This document shows positions 1 to 5,314 of a stretch of 5,314 nucleotides of DNA, one piece after another. Numbering within the stretch: the first letter of the stretch is position 1; every line of letters begins with the position of its first letter. The position numbers were made by a program, and so were the translations under genes. The notes under the pieces were generated by a model. That model was not told the origin of the DNA and ran no database searches. It saw only the letters and a program-made list of their open reading frames with translations. The DNA lies in assembly GCA_937127195.1 (NCBI GenBank), contig CAKZLT010000720.1, positions 1 through 5,314 of the forward strand. The letters run 5' to 3'. Source of the DNA: an uncultured Saprospiraceae bacterium (GTDB lineage: Bacteria > Bacteroidota > Bacteroidia > Chitinophagales > Saprospiraceae).

Positions 1-2055
1 ATTTGCAAAAGTTAATCCTAACATACCTTGTTTTTTAAGGTTTGTTTCGTGGATACGTGCAAAAGATTTAACTATTACCGCTGCAACACCTAAGTGTCTT
101 GGCTCCATAGCTGCATGCTCACGAGAAGAACCTTCACCATAGTTTTCTTCACCAAACACAACCGTTCCGATACCTGCATCACGGTAAGTACGACCAGATT
201 CTGGGACTGGTAAATACTCATTTTTTACATAATTGATAACGTGATTAGCCTTATCATTATAGTAATTGATTGCACCAATGAAACAGTTTTCAGAAATATT
301 CTGTAAGTGTCCACGGAATTTCAACCAAGGTCCAGCCATTGAGATATGGTCAGTTGTACATTTACCTTTTGCTTTAATCAAAACGCGCATTCCTGTAATC
401 TCGTCGTTTGTCAACGGAGTAAAAGGCGTTAATAATTGCAAACGATTTGAACTAGAATTAACGGTTACATTAATACCACTGCCATCTGCTAACGGTGCAA
501 TAAAACCTGCATCTTCTACATCAAAACCTTTAGGAGGTAATTCAACACCTGTTGGCGGGTCTAATTTAACTTGTTCTCCTTTTTCGTTTGTTAAAGTATC
601 CGTCAAAGGATTAAACTTCATACTACCAGCAATTGCCAAAGCTGTAACAATCTCTGGAGATGCTACGAAGGCGTGTGTTGCTTTATTACCGTCATTACGT
701 TTCGTAAAGTTACGATTGAATGAAGTAATAATAGAGTTTGGTCTATCTGGATTGTCAATGTGACGCTTCCATTGTCCGATACATGGACCACAAGCATTGG
801 CAAGAACAACACCTCCCATTTGCTCAAAATCTTCTACCAAACCATCACGAGTAATTGTATAACGAATTTGCTCAGAACCAGGCGTAATTGTAAATTCTGC
901 CTTAGTTTTCAAATTTTTCGCTACTGCCTGACGCGCTACTGATGCCGCACGAGACATATCTTCGTAAGAAGAGTTAGTACAAGAACCAATTAAACCAACT
1001 TCCAATACTGGAGGATAATTGTTTTCATCTATTGCTTGTGCAAACTTAGAAATTGGCCAAGCCAAATCTGGTGTATAAGGACCATTGACGTGAGGCTCTA
1101 AAGTGTTCAAGTCAATCTCGATTACTTGATCAAAATACTGTTCTGGATTAGCATAGCATTCTGCATCACCTGTCAAGTGCGTTGCTACTTCATCGGCAGC
1201 ATCTGCTACATCTGCGCGACCTGTTGCACGTAAGTAACGGCTAATTGACTCATCATAACCAAAAGTAGAAGTCGTTGCTCCGATTTCTGCTCCCATGTTA
1301 CCAATTGTACCTTTACCTGTACAAGATAAATTTTCTGCTCCTTCACCAAAGTACTCAACAATAGCTCCTGTACCACCTTTTACAGTTAAGATACCTGCTA
1401 CTTTCAAGATTACATCTTTAGGAGAAGTCCAGCCGTTAAGCTTTCCTGTCAATTTAATACCAATCAATTTTGGCATTTTTAATTCCCACGGCATTCCTGC
1501 CATTACATCCACAGCATCAGCGCCACCAACACCAATAGCGACCATTCCTAGTCCACCTGCGTTCGGAGTATGAGAATCTGTACCAATCATCATTCCACCT
1601 GGAAATGCGTAATTTTCAAGTACAACTTGGTGAATAATACCAGCACCTGCTTTCCAGAAACCAATACCATACTTATTAGAAACAGAAGCCAAAAAGTCAT
1701 AAACTTCTGAATTGACATCATTAGCAATTGCTAAATCTTTCTCTGCTCCTACTTCTGCCTGTATCAAGTGATCACAATGAACAGTTGAAGGTACAGCTAC
1801 TTTCTCACGACCTGCCATCATGAATTGTAATAATGCCATTTGAGCTGTCGCATCTTGCATTGCTACACGGTCAGGGGCAAAAAATACATAGTCTTTTCCT
1901 CTGCTATAATTCTCTAAAGGAGATTCTCCATGAAGGTGAGAATAAAGAATTTTTTCTGTTAGGGTAAGCGGGCGATTGAGCACCTTTCTGATTGCAGAGA
2001 TTTTCCCTGGCAATGCTGAATAGTGCGCCTGTATCATGTCAATATCAAATGCCAT
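1..2055 (-). CDS. acn: Aconitate hydratase (aconitase), mitochondrial type, C-terminus cut by window edge
   Basis: This enzyme interconverts citrate and isocitrate through cis-aconitate in the TCA cycle, using a cytoplasmic [4Fe-4S] cluster. I translated the minus strand from the ATG at 2055-2053; it stays open for 685 codons to the window edge. Family motifs occur in order: VHCDHL (residues 92-97), GTDSHTPNAGG (158-168), GSCTN with C359, NACGPCIGQW with C422 and C425, TTDHIS and KFRGHL with R581, and GEGSSREHAA with S643, S644 and R645. The cluster cysteines and catalytic residues sit one position after pig mitochondrial aconitase numbering (C358, C421, C424, R580, S642), so this is the mitochondrial type rather than AcnB or the longer IRP/AcnA type. 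The swivel domain begins after about residue 520. The frame ends within a conserved RIHETNLKKQG-type stretch, so about 70-80 residues are missing. There is no clear Shine-Dalgarno sequence, which is usual for Bacteroidota. The gene diverges from the secreted-protein gene at 2613. The symbol is generic. Confidence 0.97.
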   Translation of the reverse strand, partial: MAFDIDMIQAHYSALPGKISAIRKVLNRPLTLTEKILYSHLHGESPLENYSRGKDYVFFAPDRVAMQDATAQMALLQFMMAGREKVAVPSTVHCDHLIQAEVGAEKDLAIANDVNSEVYDFLASVSNKYGIGFWKAGAGIIHQVVLENYAFPGGMMIGTDSHTPNAGGLGMVAIGVGGADAVDVMAGMPWELKMPKLIGIKLTGKLNGWTSPKDVILKVAGILTVKGGTGAIVEYFGEGAENLSCTGKGTIGNMGAEIGATTSTFGYDESISRYLRATGRADVADAADEVATHLTGDAECYANPEQYFDQVIEIDLNTLEPHVNGPYTPDLAWPISKFAQAIDENNYPPVLEVGLIGSCTNSSYEDMSRAASVARQAVAKNLKTKAEFTITPGSEQIRYTITRDGLVEDFEQMGGVVLANACGPCIGQWKRHIDNPDRPNSIITSFNRNFTKRNDGNKATHAFVASPEIVTALAIAGSMKFNPLTDTLTNEKGEQVKLDPPTGVELPPKGFDVEDAGFIAPLADGSGINVTVNSSSNRLQLLTPFTPLTNDEITGMRVLIKAKGKCTTDHISMAGPWLKFRGHLQNISENCFIGAINYYNDKANHVINYVKNEYLPVPESGRTYRDAGIGTVVFGEENYGEGSSREHAAMEPRHLGVAAVIVKSFARIHETNLKKQGMLGLTFAN

Positions 2056-2109
2056 TTGCAACACTTTAATATGTTAATAAAATTGTTTTCTATATTTAAA
2101 TAGTACCAT

Positions 2110-2117
2110 CAAAAATA
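2110..2117 (-). promoter_or_regulatory. Candidate -7 promoter box for aconitase
   Basis: Read on the minus strand this is TATTTTTG, a full match to the Bacteroidota -7 consensus TAnnTTTG. It lies about 55 bases before the aconitase ATG, which would give a leader of roughly 45-50 nt. The only nearby TTG for a -33 element (2134-2132) is about 14 bases upstream, shorter than the usual spacing of about 20. The assignment therefore rests mainly on the -7 box in an AT-rich region where such matches can arise by chance. Confidence 0.4.
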
Positions 2118-2156
2118 AAATTGTAAAATCACAACCTTTATTTATATAGTATAAAA

Positions 2157-2187
2157 AAATCACTAAAATTCATTCCTTGAGTGATTT
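2157..2187. repeat. Inverted repeat AAATCACT-N15-AGTGATTT (hairpin or operator candidate)
   Basis: The two perfect 8-bp arms (2157-2164 and 2180-2187) enclose a 15-base loop. Read on the minus strand, the right-hand end of the hairpin runs into a T-rich tract (2159-2153), so it resembles a weak Rho-independent terminator placed about 100 bases before aconitase. With only two G-C pairs, the stem would be unstable as RNA. The core centres are 21 bp apart, about two helical turns, so a protein-binding operator upstream of the aconitase promoter is an equally good reading. Confidence 0.4.
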
Positions 2188-2250
2188 ATTCCCATTTTTT
2201 ACAAAAATAATCAATCTTAGTGATATTTCTACGCATTATTGCTTACAATG

Positions 2251-2268
2251 AATATAGATACCTATATT
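2251..2268. repeat. Inverted repeat AATATAG-ATAC-CTATATT
   Basis: Perfect 7-bp arms (2251-2257 and 2262-2268) surround a 4-base spacer in the divergent intergenic region. The size and symmetry suit a dimeric regulator site, but the composition is almost all A and T, so chance is a serious alternative. Confidence 0.25.
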
Positions 2269-2475
2269 ATATTTCTTGTTTTTCTAAAAAAAATCACTTT
2301 GAATTTAGAACCTAATTGGTTTTTTTGACGTATAAATAACAGATTTATATAAGACAACACTCCTATAAATGCTAATTTTAATAGTCACAATTTTTAAAAA
2401 ATGGACATTTATCTAGAGAAGTTACATAAAAAAGCTTTTTTCTTTGAAATTATCTGATAGTAACATATTAAAATA

Positions 2476-2506
2476 TTGATTATTTGTTATTTTACACTTA
2501 CATTTG
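2476..2506 (+). promoter_or_regulatory. Candidate Bacteroidota-type promoter for the secreted-protein gene
   Basis: TTG at 2476-2478 and TACATTTG at 2499-2506 match the Bacteroidota -33 (TTG/TTTG) and -7 (TAnnTTTG) elements, with a 20-base spacer close to the usual distance. Transcription would begin near 2513, leaving a leader of about 100 nt before the ATG at 2613. This is the best promoter match in the window, although it is a consensus match only. Confidence 0.5.
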
Positions 2507-2612
2507 TAATATTATTCAGACAATGCGCTAACTATATTCAACAAAAGATCTATTTATAATGAATTTTGAATACAAAAACTTTAGAATAGAATTTAATATT
2601 CTATAAGGCAAA

Positions 2613-3338
2613 ATGAATATCATGAAAAACCATTTACTATTAACCTTTATTTTTTTATTCACTATCGGTTTGACAACTTCCGTTAGTGCCTCTTGTACCT
2701 ATTCCCAAAAATTAGCTATTGAAGATTTCGATATGGGAAATATGCTTACATGGGCAACTTCTGCTGAAACGGATAATAAAGCATTCGAAATAGAAAAATC
2801 TGTTGATGGTGTTAATTTTACAAAAATAGGTAAAGTGAAAGGTGCTGGTAGTACTACGGAAATCAAAAGTTACCGTTTTTTAGATGTATCCGCAACTCAA
2901 GGTCAAAACTTTTATAGATTAAAGCAAGTTGACTTAGATGGTTCTTTTCATTTATCTGATATTATTGCCGTTAATAAAGAAACAGCCAATAACTTCACAG
3001 TAGTTGCCATGACTCCTCCTGCTGATAACGAAAATATTTTTGAAGTAACTATCAATGCTTTGAGTGAAGACGAGCTAGATTATAAGATATTTGATATGGA
3101 AGGTAATCTGATTTATACTCAAAAACAGAAGTTAAAAAAAGGTATTAATGTCATTACCGTTGATTTGACACAAGTCAGAGACGAAAGCGCATCGGATGGT
3201 TTTGCGGGAAATAATGACCTTTTGGGTGATAAAGTTGGTTATAGAGTTTCTCTAGAAGGTATCAACGAAGCTGAAATGCTCACTATCGCACCTAGAAATA
3301 AAAATGTAAGTAAAGAAGCTAAAAAAGATGATAATTAA
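2613..3338 (+). CDS. Exported protein with FN3-like module and degenerate T9SS C-terminal-domain-like region
   Basis: The 241-residue product starts with a signal peptide: K5, a hydrophobic run at 8-20, and a likely signal peptidase I site after VSA (residue 26). C28 lacks a good lipobox because position -3 is Ser, so a lipoprotein is unlikely. Residues 43-120 match the FN3-like module common in Bacteroidota secreted proteins: LTWAT-SAET, FEIEKSVDG, IGKVKGAG, NFYRLKQVDLDG. Residues 128-226 resemble a Por-secretion-tail sorting domain (YKIFDMEGNLIYTQ, KGINVITVDLTQV, GYRVSLEG). The usual PNP motif is replaced by MTPPADN, an acidic/glycine-rich insertion lies at 189-207, and a charged tail (KNVSKEAKKDDN) follows where the domain normally ends. 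It is probably periplasmic or surface-associated; no enzyme domain is visible. AAGG at 2605-2608 lies four bases before the chosen ATG; an in-frame ATG at 2622 is also possible. A strong terminator follows the gene. Confidence 0.85.
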   Translation: MNIMKNHLLLTFIFLFTIGLTTSVSASCTYSQKLAIEDFDMGNMLTWATSAETDNKAFEIEKSVDGVNFTKIGKVKGAGSTTEIKSYRFLDVSATQGQNFYRLKQVDLDGSFHLSDIIAVNKETANNFTVVAMTPPADNENIFEVTINALSEDELDYKIFDMEGNLIYTQKQKLKKGINVITVDLTQVRDESASDGFAGNNDLLGDKVGYRVSLEGINEAEMLTIAPRNKNVSKEAKKDDN

Positions 3339-3383
3339 TTCATAAAATAAATGAGATTAACTTATAGTGTATAGGAATTAGAG

Positions 3384-3425
3384 ATTAGAAAGGCCTTAAC
3401 AATAATTTGTTAAGGCCTTTCTAAT
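3384..3425. terminator. Perfect 19-bp stem-loop, likely terminator (possibly bidirectional)
   Basis: The arms at 3384-3402 and 3407-3425 are exact complements around a TAAT loop; the core is AGAAAGGCC/GGCCTTTCT. It begins 45 bases after the secreted-protein stop codon. Each strand has a T-rich CCTTTCTAAT end after the G-C pairs, so it could stop transcription in either direction. It separates the secreted-protein gene from the co-directional hypothetical gene and argues against an operon. Confidence 0.85.
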
Positions 3426-3546
3426 ACTAAAAGCATTCCACTTTTCAGTAAATTACATTTTTTTATAATTTATTTTTAAAACATATATAAAAATATTAAA
3501 TATTAATTCTATCTTAGTAGTGCTAAAAACAAATACTACTATTATT

Positions 3547-3990
3547 ATGAAAGAATTAACAAATATCCACAATGCTCTTTTTGAGTTATACGAACAACTT
3601 TCGCAATGGGAACAGCAGTATCAATACATGACTAAACACCATATCATCAATGAAGAATTGATAAATCAAGTGGTGATTGCTGTTAATCATTGTAGTTTTC
3701 AAGTCCGCGAATCTGTTTACCCTATTCTTCACAGAGTTGTATTAGTAGATGCTCCTGTTATCAAATTAGCAAAATCACTAATCAACGAACTTCAAGAGTT
3801 AGAGCAACGAATAATTATGATTGAAAATGCTGGTAACTCCCTTAAGAAAGCAACATATTTATTTATCTTGACTTTGGAAACGTCTAACCTTTTGACTAAA
3901 TCCAAATTCATGATAAGAAAAGAAGAAGCAAGTATCGAAAATGGTGTAAAAATCATTGTTCCTAACAATCAAGTTAGAGTTGCGGTTTAA
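3547..3990 (+). CDS. Hypothetical helical protein, 147 residues
   Basis: I do not recognise a family. The sequence is rich in Leu, Ile, Glu, Gln and Lys with few Gly or Pro, suggesting an all-helical cytoplasmic protein. Residues 1-30 (MKELTNIHNALFELYEQLSQ and onward) and about 80-105 (INELQELEQRIIMIENAG) have heptad-like spacing suited to coiled coils or a helical bundle. There is no signal peptide, and I see no convincing membrane span; the most hydrophobic stretch (TYLFILTLE) is short. I chose ATG 3547. A GTG at 3520 would add nine residues (MLKTNTTII), but these look like untranslated leader. No Shine-Dalgarno sequence precedes either start. The gene is isolated from the upstream gene by the terminator, and its last 17 bases overlap the end of the convergent DUF2071 gene. 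The steady open frame and ordinary amino-acid make-up support a real gene. Confidence 0.72.
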   Translation: MKELTNIHNALFELYEQLSQWEQQYQYMTKHHIINEELINQVVIAVNHCSFQVRESVYPILHRVVLVDAPVIKLAKSLINELQELEQRIIMIENAGNSLKKATYLFILTLETSNLLTKSKFMIRKEEASIENGVKIIVPNNQVRVAV

Positions 3991-4693
3991 TTCTATTCAC
4001 TTTTTCAACTGTAATTGTAGAACCTTCTGCCAACATCACGGAAGTAGGTTCTACTGTATTCAGTATTTCAAAATCTCGCCCATAAACTTCTCCAAAGTCT
4101 ATATGAATACAGTGTTGCTGAACAGGGTAAATTTCCCAAACGGGATGCGTTACTTCATATTCAAAAGTCTTATTCTCATTAATTTTGGTATATCCCCAGT
4201 AATGTTCTGTAATGAACTCGGCTTCGCTTCCTGCTTCGATTACCTGACTTTCGATATCCGCTTTGACAGTTATTTCTTGCCACGATTTCTTATTTTTCCA
4301 TTCGTAGCTTACAATTTGGTTTTTATCATTTGACTCCCATTTGTGTCGCATCGGTTGGGTTTCGTAATGCTCCTTATATAAGGTATTCGCGACCAATGTA
4401 ATGGCTGGCAATGGAACAATTTCTTTTATAAAAACAACGCCTCGCTTATATTCACCATTGCTTTTGTGTTTCACATAGAACCTTAAATTCACTTCTTCAA
4501 AGTTAATATGAAATGGAATTTTCATACCTAACATTTTGGTATTCACAAACATAAAACCAACCAAACTCACATAGCAGCGACCATTCCAAGTGTCTAATTC
4601 GGTATGAGCAGGAATGTATTTTTCAAGAATATTCGGGTCAACTTCATAGTTTGCTAAAACTAATTTTCTCCATTCTGCATTTAAAAAACTCAT
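3974..4693 (-). CDS. DUF2071 / YqjF-like family protein
   Basis: The 239-residue product resembles the DUF2071 (COG3361, YqjF-like) family, which is thought to share the acetoacetate-decarboxylase-like fold; its biochemical role is not established. Visible family features are W8 and the NYEVDP opening (15-20), LEKYIPAHTELD (23-34), the YVSLVGF strand (41-47), FEEVNLRFYV (65-74), GVVFIKEIVP (85-94), a central YEW segment (130-132), FITEHYWGYT (160-169) and VTHPVWE (181-187). The length is normal for the family and the motifs run from end to end, so the gene appears intact. There is no signal peptide or membrane segment, so it is probably cytoplasmic. The ATG at 4693-4691 starts immediately before the family's N-terminal motif. 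Its upstream region is A/T-rich with no Shine-Dalgarno sequence. It diverges from the response regulator across 109 bp and converges on the hypothetical gene with a 17-bp overlap. Confidence 0.88.
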   Translation of the reverse strand: MSFLNAEWRKLVLANYEVDPNILEKYIPAHTELDTWNGRCYVSLVGFMFVNTKMLGMKIPFHINFEEVNLRFYVKHKSNGEYKRGVVFIKEIVPLPAITLVANTLYKEHYETQPMRHKWESNDKNQIVSYEWKNKKSWQEITVKADIESQVIEAGSEAEFITEHYWGYTKINENKTFEYEVTHPVWEIYPVQQHCIHIDFGEVYGRDFEILNTVEPTSVMLAEGSTITVEKVNRIKPQL

Positions 4694-4802
4694 ATTTTTA
4701 TTTTTTTAAAGAACGTAAATAACAGATAAAACAAGCGGTTTGATATTTTTTTATAAAAAAAACGACTACTTTTAATTAGCTTACTTTTTCTAAAAAAAAC
4801 CT
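4694..4802. other. 109-bp divergent spacer with presumed promoters
   Basis: This A/T-rich spacer lies between the start codons of the DUF2071 gene (minus) and the response regulator (plus), so it should carry promoters for both. On the plus strand, TTTG at 4739-4742 and TACTTTTA at 4767-4774 loosely resemble the Bacteroidota elements, but the spacing (24 bases) and the last base are off consensus. I could not identify a convincing box on the minus strand. Confidence 0.4.
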
Positions 4803-5314
4803 ATGTTCAGAATATTCATACTAGAAGATGATACTTTTCAATTCAATCGAATACAAGCAACTATCACGGCAGATGGTTTTGAATGTGTTCGAGCTGAGAA
4901 CTCTGCAAAGGCATTAGATTTGCTCAAAAATGAACAATTTGATTTAGGGATTCTAGATGTTGAGCTAGATGAAGATAAGAATAATGGTTTTACTATTGCC
5001 AAAAAAATTCAAGATAAACGCTTAATGCCTATCATTTTTTTGACGAATCATTATGATAATATTGCTTATCTCAAAAAAGCCAACGAAATCGGTGTTCCTA
5101 CCAAATACTTTCTACAACGTGAGCGACTCAATAATGCAAAAGCCTTCATTGATACCCTTTATGAAGCGATTGAAGGTTTTCAATATCCTATTACACCTTT
5201 GCAATATGTCGCTTTTTCGCATCGAAAAATTGGTATTAAAGTAGATAGAGAACAATATCAGTTTTTTGGAAAAGATGAAATTGTTTGCCTTTCTGCTGAA
5301 AGAGGTTACACTTA
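4803..5314 (+). CDS. Response regulator, REC receiver with LytTR DNA-binding domain (3' end cut by window edge)
   Basis: Translation from ATG 4803 stays open for 170 codons to the window edge. Residues 1 to about 120 form a receiver domain: FILEDD (5-10) gives the acidic metal-binding pair E8/D9, D52 in LGILDVEL is the expected phosphorylation site, and T81 in PIIFLTN is the switch Thr. The canonical Lys of the final strand is not seen: the KYFLQRERL segment has Q105 where Lys is expected, with R106 in place of the following Pro. From about 138, KIGIKVDREQYQFFGKDEIV and then CLSAERGYT match the first strands of a LytTR DNA-binding domain, which is cut off here. Complete proteins of this type are usually around 230-250 residues. 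It is likely a transcription regulator paired with a histidine kinase; no kinase is visible, though one could lie downstream. No Shine-Dalgarno sequence is seen before the ATG. Confidence 0.9.
   Translation, partial: MFRIFILEDDTFQFNRIQATITADGFECVRAENSAKALDLLKNEQFDLGILDVELDEDKNNGFTIAKKIQDKRLMPIIFLTNHYDNIAYLKKANEIGVPTKYFLQRERLNNAKAFIDTLYEAIEGFQYPITPLQYVAFSHRKIGIKVDREQYQFFGKDEIVCLSAERGYT

Larger units (their letters stand above)
2056..2612. other. 557-bp gene-free divergent intergenic region
   Basis: This very AT-rich stretch separates the start codons of aconitase (minus) and the secreted-protein gene (plus). I found no convincing coding frame; the longest ATG frame noticed, at 2401, is 18 codons and lacks support. 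It holds candidate promoters for both genes, several inverted repeats listed separately, and a 14-bp AAAAAAGCTTTTTT palindrome at 2428-2441. No riboswitch, tRNA or other RNA family was recognised. An unannotated small RNA cannot be excluded by eye. Confidence 0.75.

Noticed and set aside
266..1573. Plus-strand open frames at 266-763, 760-942 and 1295-1573
   Set aside because: All three lie opposite the aconitase coding sequence, whose motifs and catalytic residues are intact on the minus strand. Their translations show no recognisable domain.
2428..2441. AAAAAAGCTTTTTT palindrome as an intrinsic terminator
   Set aside because: It has no loop and only one G-C pair on each strand, so it would not form a stable hairpin. 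It is most simply a by-product of A/T tracts.
2401..2457. Short ATG frame of 18 codons in the divergent region
   Set aside because: It has no ribosome binding site or recognisable peptide, and such a short frame is expected by chance.
2056..2612. Riboswitch or structured RNA in the long intergenic region
   Set aside because: I saw no conserved aptamer motif, and the region is too AT-rich for a stable complex fold. Only weak hairpins were found.
3520..3546. GTG start extending the hypothetical protein by nine residues
   Set aside because: The added residues have no conserved character and no ribosome binding site precedes the GTG. The ATG at 3547 starts directly at the helical segment.
3956..4333. 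Plus-strand open frame of 125 codons
   Set aside because: It is antisense to the DUF2071 gene and overlaps the hypothetical gene's end. Its composition is rich in Phe, Cys and Asn and shows no family motif.
5053..5244. Plus-strand open frame of 63 codons
   Set aside because: It is out of frame inside the response-regulator gene, which reads continuously through this stretch.

Overview
This AT-rich window carries one nearly complete housekeeping gene and four accessory or hypothetical genes. It looks like a Bacteroidota chromosome. Three things suggest this: a secreted protein built from modules typical of that phylum's type IX secretion (T9SS) cargo, promoter-like TAnnTTTG boxes, and A-rich start regions with little or no Shine-Dalgarno sequence. 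A Cytophagales-like organism is plausible from the style of the proteins, but this is an impression without a database search.

Layout. Positions 1-2055 (minus) hold a mitochondrial-type aconitase of the TCA cycle, cut by the left edge after about 685 residues. All three Fe-S cysteines and the active-site serine and arginine positions are present. Positions 2056-2612 are a 557-bp gene-free divergent region with a candidate promoter for each flanking gene and several inverted repeats sharing an ATCACT/AGTGAT core. Positions 2613-3338 (+) encode a small exported protein with an FN3-like module and a degenerate T9SS C-terminal-domain-like module. A perfect 19-bp stem at 3384-3425 is a strong terminator candidate. 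Positions 3547-3990 (+) encode a 147-residue, mostly helical protein of unknown function. It runs convergently into a DUF2071/YqjF-like gene (3974-4693, minus), and the two coding ends overlap by 17 bp. After a 109-bp divergent spacer, a REC-LytTR response regulator begins at 4803 (+) and is cut by the right edge at the start of its DNA-binding domain.

The genes do not form an obvious operon. Orientation changes at nearly every boundary, and the one co-directional pair (2613 and 3547) is separated by the terminator. I see no mobile element, CRISPR array, tRNA or rRNA. I found no clear novel system. The most interesting items are the stand-alone secreted protein with an eroded sorting domain, the repeated motif upstream of aconitase, the overlapping convergent gene ends, and a response regulator lacking the usual receiver lysine.
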